A stretch of 64,000 nt of DNA from Bremerella sp. JC817 (GTDB lineage Bacteria; Planctomycetota; Planctomycetia; Pirellulales; Pirellulaceae). Of the stretch, positions 21,764-32,281 are shown one piece after another (position 1 is the stretch's first letter; the number at the start of each line of letters is the position of its first letter). The DNA is taken from positions 248,001 to 312,000 of the forward strand of contig NZ_JBFEFG010000266.1 in assembly GCF_040718835.1 (NCBI RefSeq). Reading direction: 5' to 3'. The notes beneath the pieces were generated by a model, which was given only the letters and a program-made list of their open reading frames with translations, had not been told where the DNA came from and made no database searches. Made by a program: the position numbers and the translations under genes.

Positions 21764-21785
21764 GGGGACGGCTTAGGTCGTCCCC
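21764..21785. terminator. hairpin between converging metH and CBS gene
   Basis: GGGGACG (21764-21770), 8-base loop, CGTCCCC (21779-21785): a perfect 7-bp GC-rich stem covering the stop codon of the CBS-domain gene. It lacks a T run, so terminator function rests mainly on position. Confidence 0.45.
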
Positions 21786-22603
21786 ACTGCATTTACGGCG
21801 CCCGAAGCGGCATTCTTCGGCGAGAGCACCAGGAACTTGCTCTGGTTGTGGTCGGTCACGTCGAACGCGGCCACTTTCCCGATCAAGCTGAAGTGCCGTA
21901 CAAACCCCTTGGCCGGGATGATCAAGTTATCGTCCTGGACCTTGGTGGCGATCGCTTCGTCAGCATTGGCACGCACGAATTTGATCAGAATGCGACCAGT
22001 CGGCGGATCGTAACCGAGCACCGCGTAGTCCATCCGGGCTCGCTTGTTCTCGATGTTCTTCAGCGGAATTACCAGGTCGCCATTCATCTTCCGGACGTAA
22101 GCCGGGCTGCGTGTCTTGGCATCGTTCTTCGGCGAGTACATCTGGAAGGCGGTTTCCATACCTTCCACGTTGTCTTCTGCCAGGAACTGAATGATGTCGG
22201 ATATCGATAGCACGCCGATCAGCGTCAGTTCAGGATCGACGACCGGTAAGCAGCCAATTTTGTTCGTCGCCAACACGTACGCGGCGCGGGCCAAAGGGAT
22301 TTCTGGACCCACGGTGATGGGACGTTCAACCGAGATCAGCTCTTCGACACGCTTGTGTTGAATGTCTTCGGTCTCTTCTGTCTTCATAGAAGTGATCAGC
22401 GCGCGAACGATATCGCGCTGCGAGACCACACCGACCACTTTCTTGGTATTGTCGACCACAACAACGCGTCGCAAGGCATATCGAGCCATCAGATCAGCAA
22501 CGATATTTACGTGCGTGCCCACGGTCGCGGTGTGAACCTTGACCGACATCACGTCCTTGACGTTTCCTTGTAGTTGCTTCGAGATCGTTTCGATAACGGT
22601 CAT
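21773..22603 (-). CDS. CBS-domain pair protein
   Basis: A 276-residue cytoplasmic protein. ATG 22603 is preceded by AGGGAAG; a slightly longer start at 22624 is possible. Residues about 10-75 and 80-140 are two CBS domains (DVMSVKVHTATVGTHVNIVA with VVVVDNTKKVVGVVSQRDIV, then ISVERPITVGPEIPLARAAY with GCLPVVDPELTLIGVLSISD), which form a nucleotide-binding Bateman module. The 115-residue C-terminal part (LKNIENKRARMDYAVLGYD) is not recognised. Ligand and partner are unknown. Confidence 0.9.
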   Translation of the reverse strand: MTVIETISKQLQGNVKDVMSVKVHTATVGTHVNIVADLMARYALRRVVVVDNTKKVVGVVSQRDIVRALITSMKTEETEDIQHKRVEELISVERPITVGPEIPLARAAYVLATNKIGCLPVVDPELTLIGVLSISDIIQFLAEDNVEGMETAFQMYSPKNDAKTRSPAYVRKMNGDLVIPLKNIENKRARMDYAVLGYDPPTGRILIKFVRANADEAIATKVQDDNLIIPAKGFVRHFSLIGKVAAFDVTDHNQSKFLVLSPKNAASGAVNAVGTT

Positions 22604-22926
22604 ACTTCCCTGGCGTTTCGTCAAAATCCACGGTCAGAGAGAGATCAGTAAGCCCGACCTGTCCCCGAACTTATCGTCTTGATTGCTTTTCACGATGAGA
22701 ACCGACCGTCGCGCCCTGCGCAGCAATTGCGCCTCTCACCTCCCAGTCGGTTTGTGAAACTATAGCATCGAAACTTTTACATAGACGGAGACGGCAAACT
22801 GGGAAAACGGGTCGCAATTCGGACATCCGTTACCTGAAATCGGCTTGTTCCGGTTGTAGTGGCTCCGCTGGTTGGGCAGGGGGGAGCGAGAATGGCCAGA
22901 TCGCCAGGACTGATCGGCATTCGGCC
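22604..22926. other. intergenic region
   Basis: No gene is supported. It holds the promoter of the CBS gene and the region downstream of the LRR lipoprotein gene... both neighbours are on the minus strand. A short dyad GCGCA/TGCGC sits in the middle of the gap; nothing else is recognised. Confidence 0.4.
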
Positions 22927-24003
22927 TCAGTTTTCCGGGACGTAGATATGCTGGAGCTCGGTTTCAGGCATCTTGGCCGCAACCTTGGCGGCACCTTCAT
23001 CGGTAACCGCGGTCCGGGTCACGATCAGATTTTTGAGGTGCGTCATAGGCGCAAGCTGCATCAGTCCCTCATCCGAGAGCGAGGTCGACCCCAGATGCAG
23101 CCAGGCCAGGTTTTCCAGATTGGTCAGTTCGCCGATGTAGACATCGCCAATCGCATTGCGGTCGAGGTTCAACCATTCCAGCGAAGTGATCTCGGCGACT
23201 TTCGGAACGGCATCATTGCTGATTTTGGTCGCCCACAGGTTCAGTCGCTTCAGGTTCTTAAACGCCGCCAGATGTTCGACTGCCTGGTCATCGAAGTCGG
23301 TTTCGCTGACGTCGAGGTCTTCTAGGGCGGTCAGCTCGTCCAACTTCTCCAGGCCATGACCATTAATCAACGTCCGGCGGAGGCGAATTTTTTTCAGCTT
23401 CGGCAAATGAGCGAGGCCCGGAAGACTGGCTTCCCGAAAGGGAGTTCCGAACAGGAACAACTCTTCCAACTGCTTCAGCCCTTTTAATTGTTCAAGCGTC
23501 ATTCCTTCGACGGCTGTTTCATCCAGTCCCAAGACCTTGAGGTTCGATAGACCTGCCAGATAGATCAACTGATTGTCCGAGATCGCATTGCCGCGGAACT
23601 GGAGATTCTTGAGGGCAGGGAACTTGCCGATCTGCTGGAGCGAGGCACCGCTGACGCTGGTCTCACGCAGGTCAAGAACCTGCACACTGGCCGGCGTGCC
23701 GAGCTTGGCGAACATATCGTCCGTTAGCGGGCAGCCTCGCAGCAGAAGCTTTTGCAGTCGCGGCAGCGTGCCGATCCGCTTCATCAGGTTGGCATCGATC
23801 GGCTTACCAGCGAAGTCGACCAGCGTGATTCCGCCGGCTCCATCCTTTTCGATCCGGCCGCCAGCATTGGTGATCATCGCTTCGGTGGCCAGTTGATCCT
23901 GCGTCGGAGCGGTATCGGCCACCGAACTGGTTGACGCTGGCGTTTCGCTGGAATGGCATCCGGCAAACAGCAAAACCAGGGCAAGCAGAAACAGCGATCG
24001 CAT
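22927..24003 (-). CDS. leucine-rich repeat lipoprotein
   Basis: The N-terminus is a lipoprotein signal with lipobox FAGC (Cys16). After a short Ser/Thr linker, residues about 70-350 form a chain of roughly ten LRRs of 23-24 residues with the pattern LxxLxxLxLxxTxI (for example LKVLGLDETAVEGMTLEQLK), resembling the bacterial LRR type found in many planctomycete surface proteins. It probably binds other proteins at the cell envelope. The gene is single, with an 82-base gap to the flavoprotein gene upstream, so co-transcription is possible. Confidence 0.88.
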   Translation of the reverse strand: MRSLFLLALVLLFAGCHSSETPASTSSVADTAPTQDQLATEAMITNAGGRIEKDGAGGITLVDFAGKPIDANLMKRIGTLPRLQKLLLRGCPLTDDMFAKLGTPASVQVLDLRETSVSGASLQQIGKFPALKNLQFRGNAISDNQLIYLAGLSNLKVLGLDETAVEGMTLEQLKGLKQLEELFLFGTPFREASLPGLAHLPKLKKIRLRRTLINGHGLEKLDELTALEDLDVSETDFDDQAVEHLAAFKNLKRLNLWATKISNDAVPKVAEITSLEWLNLDRNAIGDVYIGELTNLENLAWLHLGSTSLSDEGLMQLAPMTHLKNLIVTRTAVTDEGAAKVAAKMPETELQHIYVPEN

Positions 24004-24085
24004 GGCAGGAGGTCCTCAGGAGAAATCAATCGAGCAGGGTGCTGCCTATTCTATCGGGAACTTTGATGGCAGGGCACCTCCAAAT

Positions 24086-25339
24086 TCAGACGGAAACTCC
24101 AACGACGTAGCCGCTCGACCAGGCCCACTGAAAATTGAACCCGCCAATCCGGCCATCGACATCGCAGATCTCGCCACAAAGATGCAGCCCAGGGCAGACG
24201 CGCGACTGCATCGTCTTCAGATCGATCTGTGTCAAAGGGACCCCACCAGCCGTGACCTCGGCCACTTTAAAGCCGAGTGTTCCGCTGACGTTCAACGGAT
24301 ACGCCGTGAGCCCGGTCACCAGGTTCTTTCGCTGAACCCGGGTCAGGTCGACGCCAGTTTGCTCGACCGGAACTTCCGCGAAGATCAGCAGGTGCTCGAC
24401 CAATCGATCAGGTAAACGCTCGCGCAGCATCGCTCGGACCGATCGTCTTCCCAGGGCTTGAAGTTCGGCCTGAATACTGTCGGCCGAGTGATCAGGCAAC
24501 CAGCTTGCCGTCAGGCAGACCGGGCGATCGGTCGAAGCGGCGATCCAGTGGCGGCTCATGTCGAGAACCGCCGGGCCAGAGAGCCCTTTGTGCGTCAGCA
24601 GCATGTCCCCGTCGATCGACTCGATCCGCTTGCCGCTCGTTTCGTTCAGTTCCAAGCGAACCGGAAGAGCGATTCCTGAAAGCTGCGTCAGCGGATCGGA
24701 GTCAGCCAGTTGAAGCGGAACCAGGGCCGGGAAGATCTGCGGTGTCAGCTCATGCCCCAGTCGGCGGACCAGTTCGAGTCCATGCCCATCGCTGCCGGTC
24801 TTGGGGACGCTCTTACCACCGGTTGCCAGCACCACCTTCGAGGCGACCAAGTGTCCCCAGGGACCAGTCAGTTCAAAGGAAGGCTGTGTGGGTTCGACCG
24901 TAATCGACTTGATGTTCTCGATGCGATGCCCGATGCGGATCTCGACTCCCAGGCGTTCCACTTCCGAAAGCAGCCCGTCTAAGACGGTCTTGGCCTTGTC
25001 GGTGGTGGGAAAGAGTTTTCCGGTCGGTTCGCGTTTCAGACGAACGCCGAGCTCGGCAAAGAATTCGATCGTTTGCGGCTGGGTGAAACGGCCGAGAATC
25101 TTCTTGATGGCGTTGGTAGAACTGCCCCAGTAGTCGCGCGGGGTGACCTTTTCATTCGTTACATTGCAGCGGCCGCCACCAGCAATGAGGATCTTGGCAC
25201 CGATGCGGCGTGCCCCGTCGAGAATGACAATGCGTCGCTGGTGATTGGTTCGAGCCGCCCAGATCGCCGCGAACAGACCGGCAGCGCCACCACCCACAAT
25301 GGCCACATCGGCTCGGTCAGACGCTAGATTGTCGCTCAC
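24086..25339 (-). CDS. HI0933/BaiN-family flavoprotein
   Basis: An NAD(P)/FAD-dependent oxidoreductase of the HI0933-like family (YhiN/BaiN). The N-terminus has VAIVGGGAAGLFAAIWAA for FAD, then GAKILIAGGGRCNVTN, a hallmark of this family, and the C-terminus closes with LHLCGEICDVDGRIGGFNFQWAWSSG. At 417 residues it is full length. Relatives include 3-dehydro-bile-acid reductases; most are of unknown substrate, as here. ATG start at 25339. Confidence 0.9.
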   Translation of the reverse strand: MSDNLASDRADVAIVGGGAAGLFAAIWAARTNHQRRIVILDGARRIGAKILIAGGGRCNVTNEKVTPRDYWGSSTNAIKKILGRFTQPQTIEFFAELGVRLKREPTGKLFPTTDKAKTVLDGLLSEVERLGVEIRIGHRIENIKSITVEPTQPSFELTGPWGHLVASKVVLATGGKSVPKTGSDGHGLELVRRLGHELTPQIFPALVPLQLADSDPLTQLSGIALPVRLELNETSGKRIESIDGDMLLTHKGLSGPAVLDMSRHWIAASTDRPVCLTASWLPDHSADSIQAELQALGRRSVRAMLRERLPDRLVEHLLIFAEVPVEQTGVDLTRVQRKNLVTGLTAYPLNVSGTLGFKVAEVTAGGVPLTQIDLKTMQSRVCPGLHLCGEICDVDGRIGGFNFQWAWSSGYVVGVSV

Positions 25340-25534
25340 GTTGTTCTTCCCCCAACAAGCAGTGTAATGTCCTGGCCTAGTCGAATGCTGGCAAGGGGTG
25401 GCAAACGAGTGACTGGTCGCCGGCTGGTTCGATTTTCTATAATCGAACTCTTGGTTGTGCCGGCAGGGAAGGTGCGGTTCTCTTTCGGAAACAAGCGACG
25501 AGTCGATTTTCCCGAATACGCTTCGAGATCACGA

Positions 25535-26884
25535 ATGACACGGCGAATTTTTTCACTCCTGATGCTTCTGGCCTGGTCGCCGTTCGTCCTGGCCGAAGGT
25601 CCCGCCGGCGATCCTCAGGCGGGCTACGAGCATCTGATCAATACTCCGTATCTCCCGCGATACTTCGATCAGGAAACCTTCGACAATGTTTGGCGAGTCT
25701 GGCCCGAGCCACTAAAGAGCCAGGCCGAGAAGGCTACGCCGGAAGAACGCCGCCAAATGGCGTTCGATCGCTATGGCCTGACAGGTCGACCAGAAGACCC
25801 CACCAAGCCGCTGCAGTATGTTGTCGATAAAAATGGAGAGTGGACGCTCAACTGCTTCTCGTGCCATGGCGGGCAGATGGAAGGGAAGACGATCCCTGGC
25901 CTCCCCAACAATCGTTTCGACTTCGCCGGCATCACCGACGAAATCCGAATGACCAAAGCGATGCTGGGCAAAAAGCTGATCCCCGGGGACTACAGCTCGC
26001 TGGTCTTCCCCCTTGGCGAGAACAAAGGGACCACGAATGCGGTGAATTTTGGCGTGGCGCTGATGTCGCTGCGTGATGCCGATTTGAACGTGGTTCCGGG
26101 GGCGAGCTTCCCCAAAATGCTGCATCACGACATGGAACCACCACCCTGGTGGCACTTCGCCAAGAAGGAAAACATCTACCTTGATGGCTTCGCTCCGAAG
26201 GGGCATCGCGGCCTGCTTCAGTTCACGCTCGTCCGCGAAAACGACGCCCAGGCCTTCCGCGACCGTGAGGCCGACTTTCGAGACGTTTACGCCTATTTAT
26301 CCTCGCTCGAAGCCCCCAAGTACCCCGGCAAGATCGATACCGCGAAAGCGGAAACTGGGCGGATCGTTTTCAACCGCCACTGTAGCGAGTGCCATGGGAC
26401 TTACGGCGACCAGGCCGACTACCCGGAACGGATGATTCCGATCGATGAAATTAAGACCGATCGAGCCCGGTTCGATTCGCTAACTCCTGCCCATCGCCAA
26501 GGATATGGCGACAGTTGGTTTAACAGTTATGGCCAGCAGGAAGGGCTGATTGCCGACCCGGAAGGCTACGTGGCACCTCCGCTGGACGGTGTCTGGGCAA
26601 CGGCACCTTATCTGCATAATGGATCGGTCCCTACGCTGTGGCATTTGCTGCATCCGGACCAGCGACCGAAGATCTGGCGGTGGTCCGGCAGTTCGTACGA
26701 TCATCAACGGATGGGGATCGATGCTGAAGCCCTGGACGAGTTCCCCCAGGGACTCTCGGCAATGGAGCGGCGCGAGGTATTTAATACGACTCGTTTGGGG
26801 AAAAGTGCGGCAGGTCACGACTACCCCAACGCGTTGACCGAAGAGGAGAAATCAGCGGTGCTTGAGTACTTGAAGACCCTTTGA
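25535..26884 (+). CDS. secreted di-CxxCH c-type cytochrome
   Basis: ATG 25535 gives a signal peptide (FSLLMLLAWSPFVLA, cleavage near residue 20), which the longer frame from 25367 would hide. Heme motifs are CFSCH (about 107-111) and CSECH (about residue 285), each within a cytochrome-c-like segment; the C-terminal DGVWATAPYLHNGSVPTLWHLL motif is typical of di-heme oxidase/peroxidase-type cytochromes in which NGSVPTL precedes the distal domain. It is probably periplasmic electron transfer or oxidase-like. It stands between a divergent flavoprotein gene and thiC. Confidence 0.85.
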   Translation: MTRRIFSLLMLLAWSPFVLAEGPAGDPQAGYEHLINTPYLPRYFDQETFDNVWRVWPEPLKSQAEKATPEERRQMAFDRYGLTGRPEDPTKPLQYVVDKNGEWTLNCFSCHGGQMEGKTIPGLPNNRFDFAGITDEIRMTKAMLGKKLIPGDYSSLVFPLGENKGTTNAVNFGVALMSLRDADLNVVPGASFPKMLHHDMEPPPWWHFAKKENIYLDGFAPKGHRGLLQFTLVRENDAQAFRDREADFRDVYAYLSSLEAPKYPGKIDTAKAETGRIVFNRHCSECHGTYGDQADYPERMIPIDEIKTDRARFDSLTPAHRQGYGDSWFNSYGQQEGLIADPEGYVAPPLDGVWATAPYLHNGSVPTLWHLLHPDQRPKIWRWSGSSYDHQRMGIDAEALDEFPQGLSAMERREVFNTTRLGKSAAGHDYPNALTEEEKSAVLEYLKTL

Positions 26885-27041
26885 TTTTGCGGCGAAAACC
26901 ACGCTGCCGCCCCCACGATTACGCTGCTACCAGATTGACACGGTAGGGGGACTCGATACCATGATTCGTAGAGCGAAAGCCATTGATAGTCCAGCGGTTA
27001 CGACACAAAACCGCGTCACGCAAAACAGGCCGGCGGCCTGA

Positions 27042-28394
<1,353 letters not shown>

Positions 28395-28420
28395 TTCCGC
28401 ATCGATCGACTCATCAGAGA

Positions 28421-28451
28421 AACGCGGCGAAGTGGTTCGTCGCGTTTTTTT
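28421..28451 (+). terminator. Rho-independent terminator of thiC
   Basis: AACGCGGCGAA (28421-28431), loop GTGG, TTCGTCGCGTT (28436-28446), with one G-U pair inside an otherwise complete 11-bp stem, followed directly by five more T. It lies about 27 bases after the thiC stop codon. Confidence 0.9.
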
Positions 28452-28684
28452 GTGCGCGGTCCGTGCCTGGGATAAGATTGGCGGAATAGTTCCAGCCGCT
28501 GAATGAGAGTTCTCCTCATGCCGACCGACCCTGAGCCGTCAATTTGTTTGAGCACGCAATCGCTGCTGCAAGACTTGGTTAAAGCGGCTCAGATTCGCTC
28601 GCTCGTAACCATGGCGAGCTTCGTTCCCTCGATGATATTTTTGCGGGGGTTCTCGCTTTTATCCTGCCGAAGAATTTCGAGTGG

Positions 28685-28882
28685 TTGGGGACCATGGGAA
28701 TGTTTGGGCTACCACTGTTTGTTTCGTGGATGATGACTCGCTGGTATTGCATCCCTCGTGTCCGCTGTCCTGCATGTGGAACATCGCTTTGGCACTGCGG
28801 TAGTGAAAACTTTAAACCACGACGTATGCGTATTCGCCCAGGGGTCACTTGCTGCCCAGGCTGCAAGGCACCTATTGTCTAA
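28685..28882 (+). CDS. small zinc-ribbon protein, possibly a broken longer gene
   Basis: 65 codons from TTG 28685 (or ATG 28694). One hydrophobic helix (MFGLPLFVSWMMT) is followed by CPACG and, 29 residues later, CPGC, a four-cysteine zinc ribbon. The same frame is open back to about 28583, where it encodes a further hydrophobic segment (DDIFAGVLAFILPKNFEWLG) without a start codon; a different frame opens at ATG 28503. This suggests a frameshifted gene or a missed start. No strong ribosome site is seen. Confidence 0.4.
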   Translation: MGTMGMFGLPLFVSWMMTRWYCIPRVRCPACGTSLWHCGSENFKPRRMRIRPGVTCCPGCKAPIV

Positions 28883-28994
28883 GGTGAAGGCGGGGTGAAT
28901 CTCGCGAAAACTTGTCCTCTGACGCTCGTTTCATCGCGATTTCTATACACACTCGCCTAGGATCATTCGCTGGAAACGTTGATAATGCCCAGCT

Positions 28995-30326
28995 ATGGAC
29001 GCTATCAACAACCCTTACGAATCCCCGAGAAACAAAGCCGCCTCGGTCAAGTCGATTCCGGAACATCTCTCGGGCGATCCTTCGTTCTATGCCACGACTG
29101 CCACGCAGTTCTTCGGGGCATTCAACGACAATATTTTCAAGCAGTTGCTGCTGCTGGTGGCGGTGAACCAGGTCATACAGGAAAAGGACGGCACCGACTA
29201 TCAAGGTTTGGCGATGGTGGTGTTCGCCGCCCCCTTCGTGTTATTCGCTGGTCCGACCGGGTACCTGGCCGATAAGTTCAGCAAAACGACGATCATTCGC
29301 GTCTCGAAGGTGCTTGAGATCGTTGCCATGGTATTGGGCGTGGCGGCCTTCTATTGGTACGACCAGCTAGGCATGACCGGGCTGATGATCGTCCTGGCGT
29401 TCATGGGTTTTCAAAGCACGCTGTTTGCTCCCGCCAAATATGGAATCTTGCCCGAGCTGTTTCATGGACGCGATCTGCCGAAGGTGAACGGTGTGTTTTT
29501 AATGACCACCTTCCTGGCGATCATCTTCGGCACGGTTCTGGCCGGCATCCTGTGCGACTGGTTACCCAACAACTTGTGGATCGCCTCGACCGTGTGTGTC
29601 GGTGTTGCGGTTGTCGGGACACTGACAACGCTCCCGATGCGGCACACGCCACCAGCCACGCCAGATGTAAAGTTCACCCCCCAGGCCGCCGGCATTCCCA
29701 AGAAGACTCGTGAGCTCTTCCTGCGGGATCATGCGATCCTGAAGGCACTGTTGGCCTCGTGCATGTTCTGGCTTTGTGCCGGCATTGTGCAGCAGGCGGT
29801 CAACTCGCTGGGGAAGGTTCAATTGGAACTAAGCGATACGCGGACCAGTTGGCTTGGCGGGGCGATTGGTCTGGGGATCGGTCTGGGCTGCATGCTGGCA
29901 GGCGTGCTTTCCAGCGGTAAGATCGAGTTCAAGCTGGTGCGAATCGGGGCCTGGGGCATTGTCGGTTGCCTTGGTTTGATGGCCCTGCCCGGCGGACAGC
30001 ATGGTCAGCTTCTTGGGTTGTGGGGAAGCTTGCCGGTGCTGATTTTGCTGGGGATCTTCACTGGTATGTTCTCGGTTCCGATTCAAGTTTATCTGCAGGC
30101 CAAGGCTCCCGAGGATCAGAAGGGTCAAGTGATCGCCGAGATGTCGCGGGCCAACTGGCTGGCGATCTTTCTGTCAGGGTTCTTGTATTCGATCTTCGAT
30201 CAGGTTCTGATCTGGGGAAACATGCCACGCTGCTATTTGTTTGGATTCACCCTCCTCATCATGCTTCCGGTGGCTTTGTTATATCACCCCAAGTCGGAAG
30301 CGCTGGACACGGAAAAGGACGACTAA
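28995..30326 (+). CDS. MFS transporter, LplT/Aas type
   Basis: A 443-residue protein with about twelve transmembrane helices. The N-terminal TATQFFGAFNDNIFKQLLLL matches the conserved start of LplT lysophospholipid transporters and of the transporter half of Aas; LAFMGFQSTLFAPAKYGILPELF is another signature of the group. The family moves lysophospholipids or similar amphiphiles across the inner membrane; the substrate here is unproven. The stop overlaps the start of the SIS gene by one base (TAATG), and a ROK kinase follows, so a sugar-related cargo is also possible. Confidence 0.85.
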   Translation: MDAINNPYESPRNKAASVKSIPEHLSGDPSFYATTATQFFGAFNDNIFKQLLLLVAVNQVIQEKDGTDYQGLAMVVFAAPFVLFAGPTGYLADKFSKTTIIRVSKVLEIVAMVLGVAAFYWYDQLGMTGLMIVLAFMGFQSTLFAPAKYGILPELFHGRDLPKVNGVFLMTTFLAIIFGTVLAGILCDWLPNNLWIASTVCVGVAVVGTLTTLPMRHTPPATPDVKFTPQAAGIPKKTRELFLRDHAILKALLASCMFWLCAGIVQQAVNSLGKVQLELSDTRTSWLGGAIGLGIGLGCMLAGVLSSGKIEFKLVRIGAWGIVGCLGLMALPGGQHGQLLGLWGSLPVLILLGIFTGMFSVPIQVYLQAKAPEDQKGQVIAEMSRANWLAIFLSGFLYSIFDQVLIWGNMPRCYLFGFTLLIMLPVALLYHPKSEALDTEKDD

Positions 30327-30934
30327 TGCTCGGAGCATCTCTCGATATCGCGGCTTACATCGATCGCTTCAAGACAGAACTCGACAAGCTCGAACAATCG
30401 CAAATCACTAAGTGGGCCGACCTGATTTACGACGCCTACGAGAGCGGCAACTTCGTGTACATCTTCGGCAATGGCGGCAGCGGTTGTAATGCCAGCCACA
30501 TGGCCGAAGATCTCGGTAAGAGTTCGCTCCGCGAGAAAGATCTCGGCGACGAATCGCTCCGCCGCTTGAAGGTGCTGAGCCTGACGGATAACGTCGGCTG
30601 GATCATGGCGGTTGGCAACGACATCGGTTACGACCAGATTTTCCTGCAGCAGGTGATGAACTACGGCCAGGAAGGGGACGTCGTCCTGGCGATCAGTGGC
30701 AGCGGCAACAGTGACAACGTGTTGAAGGCGGTCGACTGGTCGAATCGGCATGGCCTGAAAACGCTTGGCCTGACCGGCTACGGCGGCGGCAAGCTCCGCG
30801 ACATGGCTCAGCATAGCTTCCATGTGCCGCTGGACGATATGGGCATGGTCGAGAGCATTCACCTGGCGATCTTCCACTGGGTGCTGAACGATGTCTTTGC
30901 CCGGATCAACGACGAAGGCCGCTACGCCAAATGA
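30326..30934 (+). CDS. SIS-domain phosphosugar isomerase (GmhA-like)
   Basis: A 202-residue SIS protein with IFGNGGSGCNASHMAEDL (phosphate-binding loop) and DVVLAISGSGNSDNVLKAV (second SIS loop), the pattern of GmhA sedoheptulose-7-phosphate isomerases and DiaA-type proteins. The ATG at 30326 shares a base with the MFS stop; the stop TGA overlaps the start of the ROK gene (ATGA). This gives three translationally coupled genes. The exact sugar phosphate is not known; heptose synthesis is possible but no gmhB or hldE is present. Confidence 0.88.
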   Translation: MLGASLDIAAYIDRFKTELDKLEQSQITKWADLIYDAYESGNFVYIFGNGGSGCNASHMAEDLGKSSLREKDLGDESLRRLKVLSLTDNVGWIMAVGNDIGYDQIFLQQVMNYGQEGDVVLAISGSGNSDNVLKAVDWSNRHGLKTLGLTGYGGGKLRDMAQHSFHVPLDDMGMVESIHLAIFHWVLNDVFARINDEGRYAK

Positions 30935-31896
30935 ATGTGATCGGCGTTGAAATCGGAGGCACCAAGCTTCAAGTTGCCCTGGCCGATGCCGACTCGCTGG
31001 AAACGATCGTTTCGCTCCGGGAAGAGATCGTTCCGGCCAACGGAGCAGCCGGTATTCAGCAGCAACTGCAGCGCATGATTCGTTCGCTTCAGTCTGAACA
31101 TACCGTCGCGGCGATCGGCATTGGGTTCGGCGGTCCGCTCGATGCAACAGCTGGAGTGATTACCACCAGTCATCAGGTCGAGGGCTGGGATCGGTTTCCG
31201 ATGGTGGCCTGGTGCCAGGAGCAGTTCGGTTTGCCAGCCGTGATTCGCAACGACTGCGATACGGCGGCTCTGGCGGAAGCGACGCTCGGGGCAGGGCAGG
31301 GCAAAGAGAGCTCGTTCTACGTGACCATCGGCAGTGGAATCGGTGGCGGTTATGTCTATCAGGGACAACTGATGGGAGGTAGTCGCCCCGCCTTCGCCGA
31401 GATCGGGCATCTGCGACCCGGCGTGTTGCATTCCGAACCTGGCAACACCGTCGAAGCGGAATCGTCCGGCTTTGGCATCTCCAACGAAGTTCGCCAGTGG
31501 ATCAAGAATATCGCCCCGGAAGAACGGGACGACGATTGCCGCGACCTGTTGGCTCGCTGCCAGGGGGATCTCGAAAAGCTGACGACCCGCGATATTGCCG
31601 AAGCAGCGCTGGCAGGCAATGTCATCTGTGAAGTGGTCCTGCGCGACGCGGTCGAGACGCTCGGCTGGGCCATCGCTCAGGTGATCACGCTGTTGGCCCC
31701 TGAGGTCGTGATCCTGGGCGGCGGCGTGTCGCTGATACCCCAGAAGTTGTTTCGGACGCCGCTGGAAGATCAGATCGCGACCTATGTCTTCCCGCCGCTG
31801 GCCGGCAGCTATCAACTAGTGCCGGCGCAGCTTGGCGAAGCGGTCGTCGTGCAAGGGGCACTGTTGCTGGCGAAGCAATTCGTTTCGCAGCACTAG
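30931..31896 (+). CDS. ROK-family sugar kinase lacking the zinc cysteines
   Basis: A 321-residue ASKHA-fold kinase. VEIGGTKLQVALAD is the phosphate-1 loop, IGIGFGGPLD and VTIGSGIGGGYV form the nucleotide site, and the catalytic Asp is in IRNDCDTAAL. In most ROK proteins the CxCGxxGC zinc motif follows; here that place reads LHSEPGNTVEAESSG with no cysteine, although the following Glu and Ser-Gly are kept. Start ATG 30931 overlaps the SIS stop. It probably phosphorylates a free sugar made or used by the SIS partner. Confidence 0.88.
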   Translation: MNVIGVEIGGTKLQVALADADSLETIVSLREEIVPANGAAGIQQQLQRMIRSLQSEHTVAAIGIGFGGPLDATAGVITTSHQVEGWDRFPMVAWCQEQFGLPAVIRNDCDTAALAEATLGAGQGKESSFYVTIGSGIGGGYVYQGQLMGGSRPAFAEIGHLRPGVLHSEPGNTVEAESSGFGISNEVRQWIKNIAPEERDDDCRDLLARCQGDLEKLTTRDIAEAALAGNVICEVVLRDAVETLGWAIAQVITLLAPEVVILGGGVSLIPQKLFRTPLEDQIATYVFPPLAGSYQLVPAQLGEAVVVQGALLLAKQFVSQH

Positions 31897-31899
31897 TCG

Positions 31900-32241
31900 T
31901 TACCAGGCTTCAAATTCCAAACCAGGGATCTCCATCGGATCGGATCCCTCGATCGTTTGCTTCAGCAGTTGGGCCGCCTCTTCCCGCGTGACGATCTTGC
32001 GATAAGAGCCTTGGCGATCGGGGACCGGAATGTCGAGCCAAGGCTTATCGAAACCATCCTCTTCTTCTTCCCACATGAACTGTAGGGTCGGCTTGTCGTC
32101 GGTCTCGAAGATTCCGAGGAACGAGCCAGGGGTGGGTGTCAACGCGTTCCAGGCCGCGACGATTTCCACTTCGGTGCCTTCGGCGGCGTCGTCCGCATCG
32201 ATGCCTTCTTGGGTTTCTTGATCGTAGAAGAAGTATTTCAT
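31900..32241 (-). CDS. conserved acidic protein of unknown function
   Basis: 113 residues, strongly acidic, no signal peptide or transmembrane helix. The middle has alternating beta-type residues (SFLGIFETDDKPTLQFMWEE) and the C-terminus a helix (REEAAQLLKQTIEG) followed by GLEFEAW. It may be a small immunity-like or SUKH-like fold, but I recognise no family. The gene is 40 bases downstream of the next hypothetical gene and ends 3 bases from the converging ROK gene. Confidence 0.65.
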   Translation of the reverse strand: MKYFFYDQETQEGIDADDAAEGTEVEIVAAWNALTPTPGSFLGIFETDDKPTLQFMWEEEEDGFDKPWLDIPVPDRQGSYRKIVTREEAAQLLKQTIEGSDPMEIPGLEFEAW

Positions 32242-32281
32242 TCCAGGAGGTCTTTATCAGGGAGATCGGTAAAGAGAGAGC

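Noticed and set aside
29966..30325. Longer N-terminus for the SIS protein
   Set aside because: The extension runs through the MFS gene in another frame; the ATG at 30326 with TAATG overlap is the natural start.
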